Assembly (NCBI GenBank): GCA_019113675.1 | Contig: DXHA01000042.1 | Coordinates: forward strand, 1 to 45,831 | Reading direction: 5' to 3' | DNA: 45,831 nucleotides | Source: Candidatus Yaniella excrementigallinarum | GTDB lineage: Bacteria; Actinomycetota; Actinomycetes; Actinomycetales; Micrococcaceae | Shown here: one piece after another, positions 24,859 to 32,716 of the stretch | Numbering within the stretch: the stretch's first letter is position 1 | How the letters are laid out: every line of letters begins with the position of its first letter | Notes under the pieces: generated by a model | Databases searched by the model: none | Seen by the model: the letters and a program-made list of their open reading frames with translations, nothing else | What the model was told of the DNA's origin: nothing | Made by a program: the position numbers and the translations under genes

Positions 24859-26325
24859 GTGGCACAGCAGCAGAAGATGACCGGTACCCAACGTTCCATC
24901 CTTGTGGTGGTACTTGTACCGGTATTCATGTCCCTGCTGTCAATCTCCTCGATCAATGTAGTGCTGCCTAGTGTCCAAGATTCTTTAGACGCCCCAACCA
25001 GCCAAATCCAATGGGTGTTATCCGGCTACACGCTGGCCTTCGGGGTCCTGCTGGTAGCAGGTGGTCGTGCCGGTGACACGTTCGGGCGCGGCAAACTGTT
25101 CGTAGCTGGTCTGGTGCTCTTTGGACTGGGGTCCCTGATAGCCGGGTTCGCATTGAATGGCCCCATGTTGGTGTTTGCGCGCTTCATCACCGGGTTCGGC
25201 TCGGGGCTGCTCAACCCCCAAACGGTCGGCTTCATTCAACAATTTTTTGAAGGACCAAACCGCGCCAAAGCCTTTGCTTCCTTTGGTTCCGTCGTCGGGG
25301 TCTCAGTAGCAATCGGCCCCCTGCTTGGTGGTGGGCTCATTGCCTTGGCTGGACAAGATTGGGGCTGGCGCTGGACGTTTTTGGTTAATGTACCCATTGC
25401 AGCTGTGGCCATGTATTACGCCTATAAACGTTTCCCCGCCGAGGCGTGGCAAGCCTATGTGCCCGAAGGTGCCGACTCGGCAACACATAAGCCGGATCTG
25501 GATCCTATCGGGACAATTACCTTCACGCTGGGCACCCTGCTGGTGATGTGGACGTTCCTGGAGTTAGATAAGGGTGGCATCTACTACTTGCTGCTGCCCA
25601 TCGGCGTCGTCGTGCTGATCTGGTGGGTCTGGTGGGAACGCCGTTATAAGCGCCGCGGCGGCGATCCCATGGTGGACATGAACCTCTTCGCCAACCGGTC
25701 CTACCGCAACGGAGCCTTGCTAATTGGGCTATTTTTCACCGGCTACACTTCGGTGTGGGTTTCGGTGGCAATTTTCTTGCAGACCGGTCACGGTATTTCC
25801 GCGTTGATGGCAGCACTGGTGGGAGTGCCCTCAGCTGTGCTGACTTCTATTTCATCGCAAGTCGCCGGGCGTTACGTGTTGCGAGCCGGACGCGCGATGG
25901 TGGCCTGGGGCATGACCGTCACACTCATCGCACTTGGTTCCTCCATCTTCGTGGTTATTGGTGTCCATCTTTGGGATTGGCCGGTGTGGTGGCTTATTCT
26001 CACTCTGACCGTGTTGGGCGGGGCCCAGGGCTTCATCGTGTCACCAAACCAGACGCTGACGCTGATTGAAGTGCCTGCCCATGTCTCGGGTGTTGCCGGT
26101 GGTGTGATGCAAACGGGTCAGCGCGTGGGTACCTCAATAGGTACGGCTCTGGTCACCTCCATGCTTTTCGGGGTCGCCTCGGCCTTTAACTGGGATTGGG
26201 CCTTCGTAGCGGCCTTCGGCACCATCATGGTCATGGTTACTGCCGCTCTGATCGTGGCCATCGTGGATATAATCGGTACCCGCAAAGCCCAAGCCGCTGT
26301 GCCACAAGGCCAGGAAGCAAAATGA
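24859..26325 (+). CDS. MFS transporter, DHA2 (14-TM) type
   Basis: A 488-aa membrane protein with about 14 hydrophobic segments. Motif A is GRAGDTFGRGK and motif C is GSVVGVSVAIGPLLGGG. The start is GTG 24859 with AAGGAG just upstream. It is about 30 nt after the agmatine-deiminase-like gene, in the same direction, so the two are probably cotranscribed. It resembles the pump at 4369-5856 in length and motifs but is not a close duplicate. The ligand is unknown; a guanidino compound or polyamine would fit the partner, as a guess. Confidence 0.9.
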   Translation: MAQQQKMTGTQRSILVVVLVPVFMSLLSISSINVVLPSVQDSLDAPTSQIQWVLSGYTLAFGVLLVAGGRAGDTFGRGKLFVAGLVLFGLGSLIAGFALNGPMLVFARFITGFGSGLLNPQTVGFIQQFFEGPNRAKAFASFGSVVGVSVAIGPLLGGGLIALAGQDWGWRWTFLVNVPIAAVAMYYAYKRFPAEAWQAYVPEGADSATHKPDLDPIGTITFTLGTLLVMWTFLELDKGGIYYLLLPIGVVVLIWWVWWERRYKRRGGDPMVDMNLFANRSYRNGALLIGLFFTGYTSVWVSVAIFLQTGHGISALMAALVGVPSAVLTSISSQVAGRYVLRAGRAMVAWGMTVTLIALGSSIFVVIGVHLWDWPVWWLILTLTVLGGAQGFIVSPNQTLTLIEVPAHVSGVAGGVMQTGQRVGTSIGTALVTSMLFGVASAFNWDWAFVAAFGTIMVMVTAALIVAIVDIIGTRKAQAAVPQGQEAK

Positions 26326-26383
26326 CGTCACACTGCGCCACTACGGCTGCCTTCACGGGCCAAATGGGGTAGGTTGGTGTTAT

Positions 26384-26472
26384 CGACAGGGGAGCAGCCC
26401 ACACACAGCTGCTGAGAGTGCATCAGCAGACCCTCGAACCTGATTCCAGTTTATACTGGCGGAGGAAGTCGT
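26384..26472 (+). promoter_or_regulatory. TPP riboswitch (THI element)
   Basis: The conserved blocks are all present in order: AGGGGAGC, GCTGAGAGTGCATCAGC, GACCCTCGAACCTGAT and ACTGGCGGAGGAAG. These are the thi-box core that binds thiamine pyrophosphate. It lies 44 nt upstream of thiB, consistent with repression of uptake when TPP is high. The thiB GGAGG site (26507-26511) lies 35 nt past the aptamer, so either attenuation or translational control could operate; no strong terminator hairpin is evident. Confidence 0.95.
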
Positions 26473-26516
26473 AACTCTCCACGCACTGCGTGCCCTCCTT
26501 GCAAACAGGAGGATTG

Positions 26517-27548
26517 ATGAAACCTTCATTACCGTTGCTGGTGGCCGCGGCCTTGGGGCTCACCGGCTGCTCTATTGCTGATCAAGCACCGGATAACGCC
26601 CAAGAAGCAACACCATCGGTCACCATCATGACACACGATTCATTCAACGTCCCAGAAGAACTCGTGACACAATTCGAAGAAGAATCCGGTTACAGTGTCA
26701 CCACCACCTCTCCGGGTGATGCTGTGGCAGTGCTCAATCAGGTGACCTTGCAGAAAGACAACCCAACCGTCGATGCGGTCTACGGTATCGATAATTATTC
26801 GGCACCCACTCTCCTGAGCGAAGATATACTTGTTCCCCACGGGGCTGAGTTAGGCGACGCCCAGCAATACGCGGTAGACAGCGATACCGACGGCGACCTG
26901 GCCCCAATTGACCAGGGCCAAGTCTGTGTCAACATGGACAATGACTGGTTCGACGACTCAGATCTGGCCCCGCCAGAATCGCTGGAGGATCTCACCGACC
27001 CGGCCTATAAGGACCTGTTTGTCACCACAGATCCTACGACGTCGTCACCGGGACTAGCCTTTTTAGTTGCCACCATTGAAGCCCAAGACGACTGGCAGGC
27101 GTACTGGCAAGACCTGTTGGATAACGGCGCAAAGATTGCTAGCGGTTGGTCGGATGCCTACTACTCGGATTTCACTGCTGCCGGTGATGGGGAATATCCT
27201 TTAGTGCTATCCTACTCTTCGTCCCCTTCGGCCGAAGATGGCAGCACCTCATCCATTTCATCCACCTGTACCGAACAAGTTGAATATGCCGGAGTGCTGG
27301 ATAATGCCGGAAATCCAGATGGCGCCAAAGCGTTCATTGAGTTCATGTTGGACGCTGACTTTCAGCAGACGCTGCCAGATGAAATGTACATGTATCCAGT
27401 TCGTGACGACGTCGAGCTTCCAGAAGATTGGGAGCAGTATGCACCATTATCTGAGGACCCCATCACTGTAGATCTTGATGAAGTAGCCCAAAACCGCGAT
27501 AACTGGTTGGACGACTGGACCCAACTGTACGAAAATACCGACGCGTGA
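26517..27548 (+). CDS. thiB: Thiamine ABC transporter, substrate-binding lipoprotein
   Basis: A 343-aa lipoprotein. The N-terminus KPSLPLLVAAALGLTGCS has a hydrophobic core and lipobox LTGC, so Cys20 is probably acylated. The mature part starts with TIMTHDSFNVPEELVTQFEE, the TbpA/ThiB signature, and contains VDAVYGIDNY and GLAFLVATIEA. The start is ATG 26517, with GGAGG 5 nt upstream; an in-frame GTG at 26490 is less likely. It is the first gene of the thiBPQ operon, under the TPP riboswitch. Confidence 0.94.
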   Translation: MKPSLPLLVAAALGLTGCSIADQAPDNAQEATPSVTIMTHDSFNVPEELVTQFEEESGYSVTTTSPGDAVAVLNQVTLQKDNPTVDAVYGIDNYSAPTLLSEDILVPHGAELGDAQQYAVDSDTDGDLAPIDQGQVCVNMDNDWFDDSDLAPPESLEDLTDPAYKDLFVTTDPTTSSPGLAFLVATIEAQDDWQAYWQDLLDNGAKIASGWSDAYYSDFTAAGDGEYPLVLSYSSSPSAEDGSTSSISSTCTEQVEYAGVLDNAGNPDGAKAFIEFMLDADFQQTLPDEMYMYPVRDDVELPEDWEQYAPLSEDPITVDLDEVAQNRDNWLDDWTQLYENTDA

Positions 27549-29188
27549 TTGGCCGTATTGGGGCGGGTATCGCCCTGGCGGTGGTCCTGGGGTTTGTCAC
27601 CGTATTCTTTGCTTGGCCAGTGGGTGCCATGCTGTTACGGGGCATTACCAACGACGCCGGAGCCCTGGACCTGAGCACATTCGGTGAGGTTTTGACTACC
27701 GGTCGCACCTGGGCCATCGCCGGTCATACACTGACGATGGCCGCCCTGGGCACTGCCGGTTCGGTAGTCTTCGGCATTCCTGCCGCCTACATTCTCTATC
27801 GCACCGATTTTCCGGGGCGAAGCATCCTGCGCTCGGTCACCCTGGTGCCCTTCGTGTTACCCACGGTGGTTGTTGGTGTGGCCTTCCGGGCATTACTGGG
27901 AGCTGAAGGACCCCTCGGGTTTCTTGGCTTAGATCAGACCACCGCCGCCGTCATTGTGGCCATGGTGTTTTTTAATATCAGCTTGATTGCTCGTCAGGTG
28001 GGTGGTTTATGGCAAATGCTTGACCCACGCACAGTCGAAGCAGCCCGCAGTCTCGGTGCCTCCCGGGCTCGCGCGTTTTTCACTATCACGCTACCGGCCT
28101 TGATGCCGGCCATCGGTGCCTCAGCCGGGTTGGTTTTTCTCTACTGTTCGACGGCGTATTCGCTGGTGCGCACCTTGGGTTCACCGGGTGTGGGCACCCT
28201 CGAAACCGAGGTGTTCCGGCAGACCCAAACTTTTCTCGATCTGCGCACTGCGGCCGTGTTTTCTGCCTTGCAGGTGTGCTTTGTGCTCGTATCTGTGTGG
28301 CTCACCCAACGGTTATCGCGTTACACTACCACTGCTTTACGGCTGCAATTTCCCAGGCGGCAGCCGTTATCGCGCACCGATTGGTTACCTCTGGGGATCA
28401 CGTTATTTGCTGTTATATCCATTATTTTGTGGCCCATGGTCACACTGGTGGAACGTTCGTTGGCCACAGATGATGGTTATGGTTGGGATAATTACCGTTT
28501 GTTGGCTACGTCTTCAGGTTCTGGGTTTGCCGGTGGTACCACTGCTGCCCAGGCGCTTGAACATTCGGTCAAGATCGCCATTGATGCCACTTTGATTACT
28601 TTGATTGTTGCCATTCTGCTGGCATTATTACTCACCCACAAGGTCAACTCCCCTATGATTGCTCGAGGCCAACGCTTTCTGGACACGTTCATTATGTTGC
28701 CGATGGGTGTCTCGTCTGTGACGATCGGTTTCGGGTTTCTTGTTTCTATTCATGCGGTTAGTCCGGATCTGGGGCAATCTGGCGTTTTGGTTCCGTTGGC
28801 TCAGTCGGTGGTCGCTCTACCGTTGGTTGTGCGTAGTTTGATTCCTATTTTGGCTGCCGTTGATCCGAAACAGCGTCAAGCCGCCGCAGTATTGGGGGCT
28901 AGCCCGGGGCGTATTTTGCGGACGATTGATGGGCCGTATTTGGTGCGCGCCGTTGGTCTTGCGGCAGGCTTGAGTTTTTCGGTTTCACTTGGTGAGTTTG
29001 GTGCCACTAGCTTTTTGGCCTCACCAAATTATCAAACATTGCCCGTCTATATCGTACGTTTGCTGAATCGTCCAGGTGCCGAGAACTTTGGTATGGCGCT
29101 GGCTGCCGCAGTTATTTTAGGCGTCGTTGCATCGCTGGCGCTGTTGGTTGGCGAACGCATCCGTCCGCAGCTGAGGAGAACTGTATGA
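27545..29188 (+). CDS. thiP: Thiamine ABC transporter, permease
   Basis: A 547-aa permease that fuses two 6-TM halves. Each half has the EAA-type loop (VEAARSLGASRARAFFTITLP and RQAAAVLGASPGRILRTIDG) that contacts the ATPase. The start is GTG 27545, overlapping the thiB stop (GTGA), so translation is coupled. It moves thiamine or TPP through the membrane with ThiB and ThiQ. Confidence 0.94.
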   Translation: MIGRIGAGIALAVVLGFVTVFFAWPVGAMLLRGITNDAGALDLSTFGEVLTTGRTWAIAGHTLTMAALGTAGSVVFGIPAAYILYRTDFPGRSILRSVTLVPFVLPTVVVGVAFRALLGAEGPLGFLGLDQTTAAVIVAMVFFNISLIARQVGGLWQMLDPRTVEAARSLGASRARAFFTITLPALMPAIGASAGLVFLYCSTAYSLVRTLGSPGVGTLETEVFRQTQTFLDLRTAAVFSALQVCFVLVSVWLTQRLSRYTTTALRLQFPRRQPLSRTDWLPLGITLFAVISIILWPMVTLVERSLATDDGYGWDNYRLLATSSGSGFAGGTTAAQALEHSVKIAIDATLITLIVAILLALLLTHKVNSPMIARGQRFLDTFIMLPMGVSSVTIGFGFLVSIHAVSPDLGQSGVLVPLAQSVVALPLVVRSLIPILAAVDPKQRQAAAVLGASPGRILRTIDGPYLVRAVGLAAGLSFSVSLGEFGATSFLASPNYQTLPVYIVRLLNRPGAENFGMALAAAVILGVVASLALLVGERIRPQLRRTV

Positions 29189-30042
29189 CCGCCGTTGAAC
29201 TTACCGACGTTCATTTGGCCTATTCGGAAGATAATCAGGTACTTACCGGCGCGAATTTGCAATTGGCTGTCGGTGAGATTCTTGGTTTGCTTGGTGCATC
29301 TGGGTCGGGAAAGTCTACCTTGTTGCGGATTGTCGCTGGATTGCAGCATCCTTCCTCCGGTTCGGTTGTGATTGCTGGGAAAACTACGGATGACGATCGG
29401 CGCCACACTCCCCCGCATTTGCGTGACTGCACGATGGTTTTCCAAGATGCCCAGCTTTTTCCGCATCGTAGTGTTGCAGCCAATGTGTCGTATGGTTTGG
29501 AGGCTGCGAAGGTCCCTGCTACCCAACGCCGTCGTCGTGTTGCCGAAGTTTTGGATATGTTGCAGATATCAGAGTTGGCTGATCGCGGGGTCAACGAGTT
29601 GTCCGGCGGCCAGGCGCAGCGGGTTGCTTTAGCCCGGTGTTTGGTGATTCGGCCAGCGGTTATTTTGTTTGATGAACCTTTATCTGCTTTGGACCGAGGC
29701 TTGCGGCAGAAGTTGGCGGTAGATATTCGACAGTTATTGAAACAGACCGGCACTTCGGCGATTTATGTCACGCATGATCCTGACGAAGCAAAGACGGTTT
29801 CGGACCGTTTGGCGGTCATTGAGGATGGAAAAATTCTTGATCTGGGCCCTGTCAGCACGTTAGATACCTCGGTACTTTCTGACTCGGTAGCTAGTCTGCT
29901 TGGTGGCAGCGGCGAGGTGTCGGGTGTTGTGATTGCGGCAACCGAGGAGTCAACCACAATTGAAGTAGTCGATGAGCACCTTGTGCTCCCGGGACGGCAA
30001 GGCACGGTAGGCGACACGGTAACGGTCAAGCTAAGTCGCTAA
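29185..30042 (+). CDS. thiQ: Thiamine ABC transporter, ATPase
   Basis: A 285-aa ABC ATPase. Walker A is GASGSGKST, the Q-loop is MVFQDAQLFP, the signature is LSGGQAQRVALAR and Walker B is VILFDEPLSALD, followed by the H-loop in VTHDPDEA. The extra C-terminal domain (GVVIAATEESTTIEV) is a regulatory fold often found in such importers. It overlaps the thiP stop (ATGA), so all three genes form one coupled operon. Confidence 0.93.
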   Translation: MTAVELTDVHLAYSEDNQVLTGANLQLAVGEILGLLGASGSGKSTLLRIVAGLQHPSSGSVVIAGKTTDDDRRHTPPHLRDCTMVFQDAQLFPHRSVAANVSYGLEAAKVPATQRRRRVAEVLDMLQISELADRGVNELSGGQAQRVALARCLVIRPAVILFDEPLSALDRGLRQKLAVDIRQLLKQTGTSAIYVTHDPDEAKTVSDRLAVIEDGKILDLGPVSTLDTSVLSDSVASLLGGSGEVSGVVIAATEESTTIEVVDEHLVLPGRQGTVGDTVTVKLSR

Positions 30043-30058
30043 CGGACTGTGTCGTCTG

Positions 30059-31978
30059 TTAGATGTTCCAATACAGGTTTCGCAGTAATGGTTGGTACGG
30101 GTCAACCCAGCGAGCTGGCTGGAAGTAGGTTACCCCGTCCACTTTGCGGATAATCCATTTACCGTTATGTATGTCTGCGTGGTGGCGCGCGCATAATGTG
30201 ATGCCATTATCGACATTGGTTTGCCCATTTTTGGACCACTCTTGGCAATGATGGCATTGACAGTATGTGGCTTGCACGGTGCACCCTGGTGCCTGGCATC
30301 CTTTATCACGAGCTAATATGGCTTTACGTTGGGCGGTGGTGAATAAACGTTTACTGCGGTATTCGTTCAACACAATGTCCTGGCCGTTCCAAATTTGGCC
30401 CACAAGTTCCGCATCACAGCCGATCTGCTTGGCGTTTTTGGGGTGCACTGGTCCGATGTTGACGGCTTCTGATTGGTAAGGCGTCCAAGACGTCTTGTTG
30501 GCGTGGCGTGTATAGGTACCGTCATATATAGTGTCGGCGAGGCTCTCGGGGCCGGAAAGTTTGGCCGTTGCGGGGGTGATCCCATCGGGGCCTGTTGGTC
30601 GTCGCACCGCTTCGGGCAACGCTGGAAGCCCGAGTGTCACGTAAGCGGTCTGTATATCTTGAACAATTACCAGTTTTGCTGGTGAGCCATGTGCTCGTTT
30701 GGCGGCCGCTTCATCCGGGTCCATACTCATAACAGCCCATAAGGCGCCTAGTACAACAGCCCCTGCCCGTTGAGCTCTTGTGAGTACGTCAATCCAATCG
30801 GCCTGCTGTGTCGTATAGGTGTTTCCTTCAGCGTCCTCAGCCACAAAGGTCCCGTCATCGGGTTTCTCTTCTGACTCCTCGTTGGCTTCTGAAGTCACAT
30901 TGGTTTGGCGATCCTGGGCTGCGGGGTCTTGTTGCTGGGCAGCTTTGGCATCGGCCATGGCTTTATAGAGGTTTTCAATGTTTTCGGGCAGCAGGGGTTT
31001 ATTGCCTTTATAGTTCAGGTTCGTATTGAGAAATTCTTGACAAACTGCAGCCCACACAGGATCCATATGCATGGAGACGGTAGCCGTCCCATCGTCGTGA
31101 GACCGTAGATGGAGGGCGTTATCCGGTTGCTTCTTGAGGGCTTGAGACGGTGATGGCCCATCAGCATCGATGTGATAGGCAATACGTCCAAACCACCGCT
31201 GTTTCGCTTGGGTGATTTCTTCGGGCGTCGCAGTTTCAGCCGCCTCCTTTAAGGTGGGCTCAAAGGCTTGCAAGACGAGATCTTTGTATTCCGGTGTTTG
31301 GTTTACTATTGCTGCATATTTCGCCAGGTCTTCATCCAGTTGGATAATGCGATCGAGATTTTCGCTTGGGATTTTTCCTGCGCTGAACGACGATGCAACC
31401 TTGGCAAGCTTTGGGGTCGCGCCAGCTACAGTTTGATCCGTAGCAGTCCCATAAGTGACGTACTTTGCACGCGCTATGATCCTATTGGCCCGATAGCCTG
31501 ACATTTGCATGGAGTTACGCAGTATCTCTTTGACGTCACGGAAACCTTTATGATTTTCGGGAACCCCGAGATAGTCCGTTTGGGCGCGGCATGCAACTTC
31601 CAACTTCCTCACCAAATTAGCCAATGCTGCATCATTGGCGCGGTCTTCTGTGGTCATCAGCGACATGATTGCCTGCAAAGTGTCCACATAGTTATCCGGT
31701 GCCACCGGGCCCGAGCCAGAAGCCTTATCAGCGCACTGAGCATCTTGACTCGCCTGGCTATGTCCGACATCGTGGCCTGACCAGTCAGCACCACGCGCAG
31801 AAGTAAAGGTGGCGATTTCATTGATCGACCCGGGTTGGGCTAACCGTTCAGAAAATTTCTGCCCAAAGAGCGCTCTGGCATAAGCAAGTTCGCCCAAGGT
31901 CATCTCGTCGATTCGATCCTCGTTAATCGCATCGACCGACACAGGGTCTCCGAGGTTAGGGAAGATTGTTTGATGCAC
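30059..31978 (-). CDS. DUF222/HNH endonuclease domain protein (13E12-repeat family)
   Basis: A 639-aa protein. The N-terminal and middle parts are helical DUF222-type sequence with an Ala/Gln/Glu-rich acidic insert. The C-terminal HNH nuclease domain reads RDKGCQAPGC, then CQCHHCQEW, NVDNGITLCARHHADIH, so the zinc Cys and catalytic His pairs are intact. Actinobacteria often have several such genes; their job is not settled and they spread with mobile DNA. The start is GTG 31978, with GAGAGG 9 nt upstream. It converges on thiQ (16-nt gap). Confidence 0.85.
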   Translation of the reverse strand: MHQTIFPNLGDPVSVDAINEDRIDEMTLGELAYARALFGQKFSERLAQPGSINEIATFTSARGADWSGHDVGHSQASQDAQCADKASGSGPVAPDNYVDTLQAIMSLMTTEDRANDAALANLVRKLEVACRAQTDYLGVPENHKGFRDVKEILRNSMQMSGYRANRIIARAKYVTYGTATDQTVAGATPKLAKVASSFSAGKIPSENLDRIIQLDEDLAKYAAIVNQTPEYKDLVLQAFEPTLKEAAETATPEEITQAKQRWFGRIAYHIDADGPSPSQALKKQPDNALHLRSHDDGTATVSMHMDPVWAAVCQEFLNTNLNYKGNKPLLPENIENLYKAMADAKAAQQQDPAAQDRQTNVTSEANEESEEKPDDGTFVAEDAEGNTYTTQQADWIDVLTRAQRAGAVVLGALWAVMSMDPDEAAAKRAHGSPAKLVIVQDIQTAYVTLGLPALPEAVRRPTGPDGITPATAKLSGPESLADTIYDGTYTRHANKTSWTPYQSEAVNIGPVHPKNAKQIGCDAELVGQIWNGQDIVLNEYRSKRLFTTAQRKAILARDKGCQAPGCTVQATYCQCHHCQEWSKNGQTNVDNGITLCARHHADIHNGKWIIRKVDGVTYFQPARWVDPYQPLLRNLYWNI

Positions 31979-32338
31979 GGATGGCAGCCTCTCAACTCAG
32001 ATGGGCATGAAAAGTTGACGGAGAAATAGTGAAACAGGAAGAGAAAAACTGATTAGATGAGCTGCTCTTAGCTCTAGTATAACGCATACTACACCGTCAG
32101 GCAATGCTTTTAAGTATTTTTATCTACTTTATTATTGAAGTAAGTGCTTTTAACTCTCTTTTATCATACTTTGAGTATATTACAATATGATTTAGATATA
32201 TTGTGGATAACTTTCGCCATCTTGACTTACCCACAGCCGCCGGTGCGGCACAACAGCGTCTCTGCCATGACGGCGTAAAGTAGCGCTACCCATTATCAGA
32301 ACCTCTTGTGGGATTAAATGCAGAGGCATGCGGCCCTA
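31979..32338. other. AT-rich intergenic stretch with a perfect DnaA box
   Basis: 32070-32215 is much richer in A/T than the rest of the window. It contains TGTGGATAA at 32202-32210, an exact DnaA box, and a short palindrome TAGTAT-AACGC-ATACTA around 32077. The stretch precedes the HNH gene and may hold its promoter. No gene was found. A plasmid-like origin is conceivable but has only one full box. Confidence 0.45.
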
Positions 32339-32716
32339 TGAACTGCTCCCAGGAGTTGGACTGAAAAACCAACAACCGGGGAGTTTTTATTGACGGCTGG
32401 AAATACCTTTACCGTGGCACACTGGGCAGTAGGACGTTTGTATCTTTGGTGACGGTTGCATTGGCAGAACTCACAGCATAAGTTGAGCTGCGCTATGAGA
32501 ATCAGCGGTTGCAAGCAGATATTGCGTACCGGAAGATGCTGGACCCCAGGATAAACACAGTTTGCTCAGCTATCCCACCGCAACAGAGAACAGTTTGCTA
32601 CCAGCGACGATTTCCTAAACGAACTAGACGACTACATGGCCCATTTACTTGGTCTACTACAACACCGAAAGAGTCGAGGAAGGACTCCAGCCCAATTTTT
32701 CAGCTGTTAGAGTCTT
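32339..32716 (+). pseudogene. Remnant of an IS3-family insertion sequence
   Basis: TGAACTGCTCCCAGGAGTTG at 32339 looks like an IS3-type left terminal repeat. Around 32488 one frame reads LRYENQRLQADIAYRKMLD, the C-terminal OrfA helix of the IS150 group. Near 32606 a second frame reads DDFLNELDDYMAH and around 32652 a third reads VYYNTERVEEGLQP, which together match the end of an OrfB integrase (YNTER...GL.P.F). Three different frames and the missing middle show deletion and frameshifts. A right terminal repeat was not seen. The SNF2 gene ends at 32717. Confidence 0.7.
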
